Below, piece after piece: positions 1 to 6,025 of a stretch of 10,630 nt of DNA. The translations under genes and the position numbers were made by a program. Source of the stretch: JBGOUV01 sp041477815 (GTDB lineage Bacteria; Acidobacteriota; Terriglobia; Bryobacterales; JACQDG01); assembly GCA_041477815.1 (NCBI GenBank), contig JBGOUV010000242.1:1-10630 (forward strand), written 5' to 3'. The first letter of the stretch is position 1, and each line of letters starts with the position of its first letter. Under the pieces are notes generated by a model. That model was not told the DNA's origin and did no database searches. It worked only from the letters and a program-made list of their open reading frames with translations.

Positions 1-1
1 C

Positions 2-568
2 GAGGGCTACAAGACCATTGCCTACGAGATCTGGCGGCAGTTGGGGCGCGTGCCCGACCACATGGTCTGTCCCATCGCCGCCGGCGATGCGCTCTACGGG
101 CCATGGAAAGGGTTTTGCGAGCTGCGGCAGCTAGGTCTGACAGACCGGGTACCGGCGATGCATGGAGCGCAGCCGTCGGGATGCAATCCCTACGTGCAAT
201 CGTACCAGCAGCGGCTGGATCACGTGGTGGTCCACCCGGACCCGCGCTCGATCGCTCTCTCGATCCGCGACGATACCGGCGGCTTCCCGGCGCTCCAGGC
301 CATCTACGACTCCGGCGGCCGGGCGCTCGACGCCACCGAGGACGAGATCGTAGCGGCGGTGCGGCAACTGGCGTCCGGCGGCATATTGGTGGAGCCGGCC
401 TCAGCCACCGCGGTGGCGTGCGCCCGCCAGGCCGGCTTCCCGTCCGGCGACACGGTCGTTTGCCTCCTGACCGGCTCGGGCGCCAAGTGGCCGGAAACCC
501 TGGAGACCATGTACGACGGGCCGCTGCTCGACAACCCCACCCGCGAGGAGCTGGCGCCATGGCTCTAG
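2..568 (+). CDS. Threonine synthase-type PLP-dependent enzyme, C-terminal part (5' end outside window)
   Basis: The reading frame is open from the window edge and encodes 188 residues to a TAG stop. It is the C-terminal part of a fold-type II pyridoxal-phosphate enzyme. Seen directly: EGYKTIAYEI at the left edge, PIAAGDALYGPWKGF (the loop that normally holds the cofactor phosphate), GILVEPASATAVA and LLTGSGAKWPE. These blocks match the threonine synthase branch, which converts O-phosphohomoserine to threonine in the cytoplasm. The Schiff-base lysine would lie upstream of the window. The phosphate-binding loop reads AAGDAL rather than the usual glycine-rich GNGT/GSGG form, so a related PLP lyase or synthase of the same branch cannot be excluded. 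The stop overlaps the start of the next gene by 10 bases. No start can be assigned. Confidence 0.82.
   Translation, partial: EGYKTIAYEIWRQLGRVPDHMVCPIAAGDALYGPWKGFCELRQLGLTDRVPAMHGAQPSGCNPYVQSYQQRLDHVVVHPDPRSIALSIRDDTGGFPALQAIYDSGGRALDATEDEIVAAVRQLASGGILVEPASATAVACARQAGFPSGDTVVCLLTGSGAKWPETLETMYDGPLLDNPTREELAPWL
545..550 (+). promoter_or_regulatory. Ribosome binding site for the 69-residue protein
   Basis: GAGGAG lies 8 bases before the ATG at 559, inside the end of the threonine synthase-type gene. It supports this start and translational coupling of the two genes. Confidence 0.5.
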
Positions 569-768
569 ACCCGTTCCAGGTGGTGAAGCAGAGCTGGGCG
601 CCCGGCGACACGCGCGAGGTGGAGACGCGACGGATCGACCGGCAGATCGGGGTTGAGTATGACTCCTACCGGCGCGTGTATCTGGCCGACGGGCGCGAGT
701 GGACGATCGCCGGTCAGATCGTGAAGGACGACGGCAAAAAGTACTACCTACTGGAATGCGTTGGTTAA
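559..768 (+). CDS. Small conserved-looking hypothetical protein (69 aa)
   Basis: I do not recognise this family. The ATG at 559 overlaps the upstream stop by 10 bases and follows a GAGGAG ribosome site. Third codon positions are strongly G/C, as in the neighbours, which supports real coding. The protein is charged and soluble, with no signal peptide or membrane segment. It starts MALDPFQVVKQSW and has a probable beta-rich middle and C-terminus (VYLADGREWTIAG, KKYYLLECVG). Its 3' end overlaps the PAP2 gene start by 13 bases, so it sits between two genes in a tightly overlapping run. Function is unknown. The tight overlap argues for co-expression with the threonine synthase-type enzyme but not for a shared pathway. 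Confidence 0.65.
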   Translation: MALDPFQVVKQSWAPGDTREVETRRIDRQIGVEYDSYRRVYLADGREWTIAGQIVKDDGKKYYLLECVG

Positions 769-1412
769 GGGCCTGGCTGCCGCTCCCGCTGCTGTTTGCC
801 ACCTACCAACTGGCAGGATGGATAGGACGGCGGATGGCCCGCCCCTCCGCCGACCAGTTGCTGCTCGATTGGGACCGGCGCCTCTTCGGGACCGACCCGG
901 GCGTCTGGATGGCGCAGCATCTCCCCCTACCCGTTCTCGGATTCTTTGACCTGTTCTATTGCTCCTACTATGTCCTGCTGCTGGTGGGGCCGGCCGTAAT
1001 GCTGGCGCGTCAGGGCCGGCCGCCGCTCCGGCAACTGTGGATCACCGTGAGTCTGGCGTTCCTCATCTGCTACCTGCTGTTTCCGTGGTTCCCCTCCATC
1101 CCGCCCCGGCTGCTGTTCCGGGAGTTCGCCTACGGCGGGGGGCCACAGTCCTTGAACCTATGGATACTGAACCGGTTCAGCGTACACGGCAACGTGTTCC
1201 CCAGCGCCCACGTGGCCGCCGGGTTCAGCTTCGGGGCCTGCCACTGGCGGCACCACCGGCGCTGGGGGGCGCTATTCCTGTTGTGGGCCGCAGGCATCGC
1301 CGTCTCCACCGTCTCCGGAGGGTATCACTTCGGGGTAGACGCGGTCGGAGGCGCGCTGGTGGGGCTGGCGGCGGGGCTGGCGGTGAAGCCCGTCACCTCC
1401 AGCACCGGCTGA
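756..1412 (+). CDS. PAP2-family membrane phosphatase / inositolphosphotransferase-like protein
   Basis: A 218-residue integral membrane protein. I chose the ATG at 756 (MRWLRAWLPLPLLF); an upstream GTG at 699 would add 19 charged residues inside the preceding gene. Predicted membrane helices are near residues 7-24, 61-84, 94-111, 170-187 and 196-211. The PAP2 catalytic set is present. Motif 1 has Arg118 in SIPPR, motif 2 is PSAH with His152, and motif 3 is SGGYHFGVD with His191 (the nucleophile in this superfamily) and Asp195. The PPR form of motif 1 and the absence of the usual SRxxxxxH spacing resemble the Aur1/Ipt1-like PAP2 branch, which acts on lipid phosphates or transfers phospho-headgroups. 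The substrate cannot be told from sequence. The last 88 bases overlap, antisense, the 3' end of the selenoprotein gene. Confidence 0.85.
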   Translation: MRWLRAWLPLPLLFATYQLAGWIGRRMARPSADQLLLDWDRRLFGTDPGVWMAQHLPLPVLGFFDLFYCSYYVLLLVGPAVMLARQGRPPLRQLWITVSLAFLICYLLFPWFPSIPPRLLFREFAYGGGPQSLNLWILNRFSVHGNVFPSAHVAAGFSFGACHWRHHRRWGALFLLWAAGIAVSTVSGGYHFGVDAVGGALVGLAAGLAVKPVTSSTG

Positions 1413-1828
1413 GCGCGCGGGTCCGGCGGGACCGGCGCCACGCCTTCCACCACCAGCATCTCGCCCGCCGGAACCGGCTTGCTGAGCCGGTACTTCTGAT
1501 CCAGGCCTTCCACCTGGAACTCGTCCCCTACTGCCTTGCCCCGCACCTTCACACGAGCGGCGGCGGGGGTGAAGCCGACGCCTTTGATCAGGTCGCGGAC
1601 GGCCTCCAGACGCACGCGGTTGTCGGGCAGCAGGACGACTCGAACCACCTTCGCCGCCGCATCGATCTCCACCGTCCCGACGCCCTTCATCTTGCGCAGG
1701 CCCGCGCTCACGGCGCGGGTGCAACTGGCTCAATCGAGGCTGGCGACCCCTTGTTCGATCCGCAGAAACTCCGCCCGGGCGGGCAGCACCGCGAGCAACA
1801 GCAAAAAGGATCTCAGGTCTGGCGGCAT
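1325..1828 (-). CDS. Secreted HMA (MerP-like) domain selenoprotein, UxxC metal/redox motif
   Basis: Read with the in-frame TGA at 1732-1730 as selenocysteine, this is one 167-residue protein. The ATG at 1828 overlaps the CoA-transferase stop by 16 bases. Residues 1-19 form a signal peptide (Arg6, hydrophobic FLLLLAVLPA, cleavage after ARA). Residues 21-95 or so form a heavy-metal-associated domain: first strand FLRIEQGVASLD, then Sec33-Ala-Ser-Cys36 where the family has CxxC, then a helix and the LRKMKGVGTVEID and LIKGVGF blocks. Residues 96-150 look like a small beta domain, followed by a Pro/Ser/Thr/Ala-rich tail. HMA proteins bind Cu(I), Hg(II) or similar soft metals through CxxC. A UxxC version in the periplasm could bind metal more tightly or act in redox; that is inference. 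A SECIS-like hairpin follows the TGA. The alternative is a nonsense-mutated pseudogene. Confidence 0.82.
1692..1724 (-). promoter_or_regulatory. Bacterial SECIS-like hairpin
   Basis: Minus-strand CCCGCGC (1719-1713), loop CGTGA (1712-1708) and GCGCGGG (1707-1701) form a perfect 7-bp stem with a 5-nt loop. The loop opens 17 nt after the TGA. From established knowledge, bacterial SECIS elements need an apical loop roughly 16-37 nt past the UGA, with a G in the first two loop positions; here the second loop base is G. In E. coli fdhF the loop begins at about the same distance. A weaker lower stem, TTGC (1724-1721) with GCAA (1695-1692), is possible. It would bind SelB carrying Sec-tRNA. Confidence 0.72.
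1730..1732 (-). other. In-frame TGA read as selenocysteine (Sec33)
   Basis: On the minus strand the codons around it read Leu-Asp-TGA-Ala-Ser-Cys-Thr-Arg-Ala-Val. The TGA replaces the first cysteine of the HMA signature (typically G-M-x-C-x-x-C). Sequence on both sides belongs to the same domain: the first beta strand lies upstream, the helix and the rest downstream. Confidence 0.8.
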
Positions 1829-3018
1829 ACGATGATTTTCTCCGCGGCCAGCCGGTCCAGGGTGGCCGTATCCAGACATAGTAAAGAGTGCAGCACCGCG
1901 CGCGTATGCTGGCCCAGCAGCGGCGCGGCATAACGGGTGCGGCCCGGCGTCGCCGACATCTTGACCGGCGTCCCGGTGACGCGCGAGGGGCCGGCGGTCG
2001 GATGCGGCAGGGTCGGAAACAGGTCGCGGGCCTCGGACTGCGGGTCGGCGCACACCTCCTCCAGCGTGCGGACCGGGGTGCAGGGGACTCCGGCCCTATC
2101 CAGGCGCTCTTGCCACTCGCGGCAGGGGCGCTGCCGGAACAAGTCGAGGAGCAGCGGCTCCAGCTCGCCGCGATTCGCGACCCGCAGCGGGTTGGTGGCG
2201 TACCGCGGGTCGCCCTCCAGCTCCGGCTTCCCGATGGCACGGCAGAAGGCGGTCCACAGCTTGTCGCTGGCCACGGCTACGGCTATGTCGCGGTCGGCGG
2301 TAAGAAAGGTCCGGTAGGGGACGATCTGCTTGAACGCCGTGCCCATCGGCGCCGGCACCTCGCCCGACCCCAAGTAATTGGCGAAGTTGGAGGACATGGC
2401 CGACACCATGGAGTCGAGCATGGAAACGTCGAGGAACTGGCCCTCGCCGGTGCGCTCGCGGGCGTGGACGGCGGCCAGGATCGCGAAGGCGGCGGACATG
2501 CCGGCGGTCACGTCGGCCACCGAGTGGCCGCAGCGGGCCGGCGGCCCGTCCGGCGCCCCGGTGACGCTGATCAGGCCGCTCGACGCCTGCAGGATCAGGT
2601 CCATGGCCGGCAGATCGCGCGAGGGACCGTTCTGCCCGTAGCCCGAGATCGAGCAATAGATCAGCCGCGGGTTGCGCCGGCGGGCGGCCTCGTAGCCCAG
2701 GCCCAGACGCTCCAGGCTGCCGGGACGGAAATTCTCGATGACCACGTCGACCTTCTCCATCAGCCGCAGGCAGAGGTCGCGACCCTCGGGATGCTTGAGG
2801 TTGATGGAGACGCCGAGTTTGTTGGGGTTAAGCGCCAGGAAGTACGAGGACTCGCCGCCCTGAAACGGCGGCCCCCAACTGCGGCCGATGTCGCCGCCCT
2901 CCGGCGGTTCCAGCTTGTAAACCCGCGCTCCATACTGGGCCAGCAGCAGGGTGCAGTAAGGCCCAGCCAGGGCGTGGGACAGGTCTAGAACCTGGAGATC
3001 GTCGAGTGGATAACGCAT
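1813..3018 (-). CDS. CaiB/BaiF family (class III) CoA-transferase
   Basis: A full-length protein of 401 residues, the usual size for the family. Class III CoA-transferases move CoA between carboxylic acids (formyl/oxalyl-CoA, carnitinyl-CoA, succinyl-CoA donors) or, in the racemase branch, epimerise 2-methylacyl-CoA. Visible blocks are VLDLSHALAGPYCTLLLAQ at the N-terminus, KLEPPEGGD, VVIENFRPGSLERLGLGY, ISGYGQNGP, MDLILQASSGL and the conserved ADVTAGM. The last contains Asp169, matching the catalytic aspartate position of formyl-CoA transferase. The C-terminal domain carries LDRAGVPCTPVRTLEEV. The substrate is not predictable from sequence. The ATG at 3018 lies 29 bases from the divergent pyruvate kinase start, with AGGGG close upstream. 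The stop overlaps the selenoprotein start by 16 bases, so the two are probably one transcript. Confidence 0.93.
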   Translation of the reverse strand: MRYPLDDLQVLDLSHALAGPYCTLLLAQYGARVYKLEPPEGGDIGRSWGPPFQGGESSYFLALNPNKLGVSINLKHPEGRDLCLRLMEKVDVVIENFRPGSLERLGLGYEAARRRNPRLIYCSISGYGQNGPSRDLPAMDLILQASSGLISVTGAPDGPPARCGHSVADVTAGMSAAFAILAAVHARERTGEGQFLDVSMLDSMVSAMSSNFANYLGSGEVPAPMGTAFKQIVPYRTFLTADRDIAVAVASDKLWTAFCRAIGKPELEGDPRYATNPLRVANRGELEPLLLDLFRQRPCREWQERLDRAGVPCTPVRTLEEVCADPQSEARDLFPTLPHPTAGPSRVTGTPVKMSATPGRTRYAAPLLGQHTRAVLHSLLCLDTATLDRLAAEKIIVCRQT

Positions 3019-3030
3019 GCCCCTGTTCGC

Positions 3031-3036
3031 ATGATA
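3031..3036 (-). promoter_or_regulatory. Possible -10 box of the CoA-transferase gene
   Basis: Minus-strand TATCAT ends 12 bases before the ATG at 3018, giving a leader of only about six bases (roughly AGGGGC). It overlaps the predicted pyruvate kinase -10 on the other strand. I see no convincing -35 box. Confidence 0.3.
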
Positions 3037-3040
3037 GCGT
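3032..3040 (+). promoter_or_regulatory. Possible extended -10 box of pyk
   Basis: TGATAGCGT fits TGnTAnnnT and ends 7 bases before the GTG start at 3048. The expected transcription start therefore falls at or just before the start codon. The AGGAG between them is only 2 bases from the GTG, too close for a normal ribosome site. Confidence 0.35.
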
Positions 3041-3047
3041 AGGAGAA

Positions 3048-4478
3048 GTGCGTAACACCAAGATCGTCTGCACGCTGGGGCCGGCGTCGAACACCCGCGA
3101 GAAGGTGGCGGCGCTGCTCGAAGCCGGCATGGACGTGGTCCGGCTGAACTTCTCCCACGGCCGGCACGAGGACCTGGAAGCGCTCATCGCGACCGTTCGG
3201 GAAGCGGCCGCGGCCGCCGATCGGCAGGTGCCGATCATCGCCGACCTGCAAGGACCCAAAATCCGGACCAGCCGGCTGCCCGAAGGAAAGCCGATCGAAC
3301 TGGCCGACGGGGCGACCGTAAGCCTGGTGCCGGGCGAAGGTCTGAGCACTCCGGACCGGGTGGTGATCGACTATCCGCGCCTGGCCGACGAGGTGCGGGC
3401 GGGCGAGCGGGTGCTGTTGGCCGACGGCGCCGTGGAGATGGAGATCACCGGCGTCGAGAACGGCGAGGTGCGCTGCCGGGTCGTGCACGGCGGAACCCTC
3501 GGCGAGCGCAAAGGCGTCAACCTGCCGGGTAGCGCGCTGTCCCTGCCGTCGCTCACCGACAAGGACCGCGCCGACCTGCAGTTCGCCCTGGCCCACCAAG
3601 TGGACTTCGTGGCCCTGTCCTTCATCCGCGAGCCCCGCGACCTGCTTCTGGCCCGCCATTTGATCGGATGGGCCGGCGCCAAGACGCCGCTCATCGCCAA
3701 GCTCGAGAAACCGCAGGCCCTGGATCACCTGGACGAAATCATCCAGGCCTCCAACGCGGTGATGGTGGCGAGGGGCGACTTGGGCGTGGAGTTGTCGGCC
3801 GCCCAGGTGCCGGTCGAGCAGAAGCGGATCATCGCCCGGGCGTCGGCCTTACGCTGTCCTGTGATTACCGCGACCCAGATGCTGGAGTCGATGATCTCGA
3901 GTCCCCGTCCCACCCGCGCCGAAGCCAGCGACGTGGCCAACGCCGTATTCGACGGCTCCGATGCCCTGATGCTTTCGGGCGAGACGGCGGTGGGACGCTT
4001 CCCGGTGGAGGCCGTCGCCGTGATGACCCAGATCATCGAGCACGCTGAAGGGTCGGAGCTGTTCCACCGCCGCGCCCCGGCGCCGGCGTGGTGTGGTCCG
4101 GCGGAGATCTCGGACGCCGTGGCCGAGACCGCCGTATCGCTGTCGGCCAAGCTTGGAGTGAAGGTGATCGCCGTCTACACGGAGAGCGGCTACACGGCGC
4201 GCCTGGTATCCAAGCACCGGCCGGAGTGTCCCATCGTGGGGTTGTCGCGCCATTCCCACGTCTGCCTGCAGATGGCGCTGTTGTGGGGCGTGCGGCCGCA
4301 GCCGGTGAACCAGATCGGCGACCTGGACCACCTGGTGCTGAGTGCCGAATCGATCCTGCTGGGCCGCCGCCTGGCCGCACGCGGCGATCTGATCTGCCTG
4401 GTGGCGGGAACGCCCTTTCTGGTCCCGGGCAAGACCGACCTGATCAAACTGCACCGCATCGGGGGATTGGATATATAG
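3048..4478 (+). CDS. pyk: Pyruvate kinase
   Basis: The cytoplasmic last step of glycolysis: phosphoenolpyruvate + ADP to pyruvate + ATP. With the GTG at 3048 the protein is 476 residues and begins MRNTKIVCTLGPAS, as bacterial pyruvate kinases do. An upstream GTG at 3006 would add 14 atypical residues reaching into the CoA-transferase gene. Active-site blocks are intact: Arg32/Asn34/Ser36 in RLNFSHG, DLQGPKIR at 66-73, the B domain at about 75-165, VALSFIRE, catalytic Lys218 and metal ligand Glu220 in IAKLEKPQ, metal ligand Asp244 in VMVARGDLGVE, then TATQMLESM and DALMLSGETAVG. The C-terminal regulatory domain (AVYTESGYTARLV) is present. The gene is monocistronic and converges on the flavin oxidoreductase gene. 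Confidence 0.97.
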   Translation: MRNTKIVCTLGPASNTREKVAALLEAGMDVVRLNFSHGRHEDLEALIATVREAAAAADRQVPIIADLQGPKIRTSRLPEGKPIELADGATVSLVPGEGLSTPDRVVIDYPRLADEVRAGERVLLADGAVEMEITGVENGEVRCRVVHGGTLGERKGVNLPGSALSLPSLTDKDRADLQFALAHQVDFVALSFIREPRDLLLARHLIGWAGAKTPLIAKLEKPQALDHLDEIIQASNAVMVARGDLGVELSAAQVPVEQKRIIARASALRCPVITATQMLESMISSPRPTRAEASDVANAVFDGSDALMLSGETAVGRFPVEAVAVMTQIIEHAEGSELFHRRAPAPAWCGPAEISDAVAETAVSLSAKLGVKVIAVYTESGYTARLVSKHRPECPIVGLSRHSHVCLQMALLWGVRPQPVNQIGDLDHLVLSAESILLGRRLAARGDLICLVAGTPFLVPGKTDLIKLHRIGGLDI

Positions 4479-4487
4479 CGAATCCCC
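4462..4487 (+). terminator. Weak hairpin spanning the pyk stop codon
   Basis: GGGGATT (4462-4468) pairs with AATCCCC (4481-4487) around a 12-base loop that contains the TAG stop. No T-run follows, so an intrinsic terminator is doubtful; it may only protect the 3' end. The rest of the 171-base convergent gap (4479-4649) shows nothing else I can name. Confidence 0.25.
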
Positions 4488-4649
4488 GCCGGCGTTGCCC
4501 CAAGACTTCCTCCAGAGAGCGCCCAGCACCCCTTCGTCTGCGACGACAATCCTTCAAACCTGCCCCCATCTCTCACGCCAGCCACGCGGGACAAGTGCGC
4601 CACCCCGGCCCCAACTCGAAGGCGCCTCTATTCTCACCGCTGCCAAGCC

Positions 4650-5957
4650 TTACACAAAAGGCGGCGGGTCGAACACCGAGAGAACCTGGCGGATCATCTC
4701 CTCGCGCGAGCTGTAGCGGCTCTCCTCGTAGCAGCCCAGCGGATTCTCCAGCACATTGACCAGACACTTGTTGCAGTAGGTACAGGGGTTCGGCGGACGG
4801 TCGTGGCCGGCGGCCCAAAGCTGGACCAGGTCGTTGTTGGCCACCAGCGGCCGGGCGATGCTGACGGCGTCGCAGTCTCCCTGCTCGATGGCCCGGCGCA
4901 CCACCGACGCGGTCTGGAAGCCGCCGGTGCACAGGACCGGAATGCCCACGGCCTGCTTCACCGCCCGGGCGTCGGGCAGGTTGAGGCCTTCGATGACGTC
5001 GCCGCGCGCGTGCAGCCACATGGCCCGGAACAACTGGCCGCCCGAGCGCAGGGCCAGGTAGAGCGGCAGAGTGCGGCTGCCGCTCGACAGCATGGTGTCG
5101 TAAGTCTTGACCGCCTCTTCCACCGGGAAGTCGCCGGGCGGGTTGCGCGGATGCGGGAAACTCGCGCCCGAGGAGACATGGATCGCGTCCACCCCGGCCT
5201 CCTCCAGCCACCGGCAGACCTGCAGGGAGTCGGTGATGGTGTTGCCGGCGCCTTCCCAGGGGGCTAGGGCGTTGCTGTACTCGGTCGTGCTGAGCTTGGC
5301 CTGCAGGTGGAAGTCGCGTCCCACCTCCCGGCGGATGGCCGCGACCACTTCGAGCAGGAACCGGGCGCGATTCTTCAGCGGCCCGCCGTAGTCGTCGTCG
5401 CGGTCGTTGATGGCCGAGCTGAGGAACTGGGTGAACAGATACCCGTTCGCGGCATGCAGCTCGACGCCGTCGAGCCCGGCCTCACGGGCCCGCCGCGCCC
5501 CCTGGGCGAAGGCCGCCACCGTCTCCTGGATGTCGGCCACGGTCATGCGGTCGGCTTCCAGGCCGTGGAGCGGATCGGGCTTGTCGGTCGAGCTGAGGCT
5601 CCTCTCGTACTCGATGCCCCCGACGTCGCGCTGCCGGCCGCCGTGGCTGAGCTGCAGGAGAAACTTGCAGTCGTGCTCGTGCACCCGCTTCCCCAGCTCG
5701 CGCCAGAACGGGATGCGGTCGTCCCGGTCGATGGTCGCGTAGTTGGGAAGAATCCGGCCGCGGATCTGCACCGAGCAGTACGACGACAGGATCGCCCCCA
5801 CCCCGCTTCGGGCGAACTTCAGCTCCCAGTTGATGCGCGCCGGGCTGCCCGAGCCATCGTAGTTGTCGAAGCGGCCGGAGATATTCGACCGGAAAACGCG
5901 GTTCTTGACGGTCAGGTTGCGGAAGTGAAGCGGCTCGAACAGGAGATCGTTTGGCAT
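4650..5957 (-). CDS. NADH:flavin oxidoreductase / Old Yellow Enzyme family, with C-terminal cysteine cluster
   Basis: A 435-residue FMN-dependent TIM-barrel oxidoreductase. Family blocks: FEPLHFRNLTVKNRVFRSN at the N-terminus, QLSHGGRQ at 102-109, VELHAANGYLFTQFLSSAIN with His168, Asn171 and Tyr173 at the substrate site, DRDDDYGGPLKNRARFLLEV, and the phosphate-binding VLCTGGF and DAVSIARPLVAN. The related 2,4-dienoyl-CoA reductase/trimethylamine dehydrogenase branch carries a [4Fe-4S] cluster after the barrel. Here Cys392, Cys395, Cys398 and Cys409 (CTYCNKC then PLGC) occupy the same place, but with CxxCxxC spacing rather than CxxCxxxC. The protein ends soon after, lacking the second flavin/NAD(P)H domain of dienoyl-CoA reductase, so electrons must come from NAD(P)H at the FMN or from a partner. 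The substrate is unknown, probably an enone or enoate. It is divergent from ald. Confidence 0.9.
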   Translation of the reverse strand: MPNDLLFEPLHFRNLTVKNRVFRSNISGRFDNYDGSGSPARINWELKFARSGVGAILSSYCSVQIRGRILPNYATIDRDDRIPFWRELGKRVHEHDCKFLLQLSHGGRQRDVGGIEYERSLSSTDKPDPLHGLEADRMTVADIQETVAAFAQGARRAREAGLDGVELHAANGYLFTQFLSSAINDRDDDYGGPLKNRARFLLEVVAAIRREVGRDFHLQAKLSTTEYSNALAPWEGAGNTITDSLQVCRWLEEAGVDAIHVSSGASFPHPRNPPGDFPVEEAVKTYDTMLSSGSRTLPLYLALRSGGQLFRAMWLHARGDVIEGLNLPDARAVKQAVGIPVLCTGGFQTASVVRRAIEQGDCDAVSIARPLVANNDLVQLWAAGHDRPPNPCTYCNKCLVNVLENPLGCYEESRYSSREEMIRQVLSVFDPPPFV

Positions 5958-5967
5958 TTTAGGACCG

Positions 5968-5976
5968 ATTCTAGCA
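5968..5976 (-). promoter_or_regulatory. Extended -10 box of the flavin oxidoreductase gene
   Basis: Minus-strand TGCTAGAAT is a good TGnTAnnnT match. Ten bases separate it from the ATG at 5957, so the expected leader is only about 3-4 bases. I see no ribosome binding site. A 17-bp spacer places its -35 hexamer at 5991-5996, inside the palindrome. Confidence 0.5.
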
Positions 5977-5988
5977 CCACGGTCCGAC

Positions 5989-6003
5989 TTATGATAATCA
6001 TAA
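5989..6003. promoter_or_regulatory. Perfect 15-bp palindrome, candidate operator shared by two divergent promoters
   Basis: TTATGATAATCATAA is a perfect 7-bp inverted repeat around a single central base in an otherwise GC-rich genome. Its centre, 5996, falls in the hexamer (5991-5996) that would be the -35 box for both the flavin oxidoreductase and ald promoters at 17-bp spacing. A protein bound here could control both genes. Lrp/AsnC-family sites are about 15 bp with an A/T-rich centre, and such regulators control ald in some bacteria; the link is inference. Confidence 0.45.
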
Positions 6004-6010
6004 ATAAATG

Positions 6011-6019
6011 TGATACAAT
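6011..6019 (+). promoter_or_regulatory. ald: Extended -10 box of ald
   Basis: TGATACAAT is a near-consensus extended -10 and ends 6 bases before the ATG at 6026. The expected transcription start coincides with the start codon. There is no ribosome binding site in the gap. Confidence 0.5.
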
Positions 6020-6025
6020 GGGTTC

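Noticed and set aside
1325..1711. A separate 128-codon gene starting with GTG just after the TGA
   Set aside because: It would begin inside the HMA domain, after the metal motif, with no signal peptide, and its start sits within the hairpin. The frame upstream supplies the missing first strand and secretion signal, so one Sec-containing gene explains both halves.
1272..2240. A minus-strand frame of 322 codons overlapping the CoA-transferase and selenoprotein genes
   Set aside because: A shifted-frame shadow of two genes on the same strand. Composition is Arg/Pro/Ser-rich and no domain is visible.
1888..2988. A plus-strand open frame of about 366 codons opposite the CoA-transferase
   Set aside because: Low-complexity Gly/Arg/Ala/Gln-rich translation with no family motif, while the minus strand encodes a complete CaiB/BaiF protein.
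2994..3006. Upstream GTG start for pyruvate kinase with GGAG 8 bases before it
   Set aside because: It would add 14 residues unlike any pyruvate kinase N-terminus and overlap the start of the divergent gene. The GTG at 3048 gives the standard R-x-T-K-I-V start.
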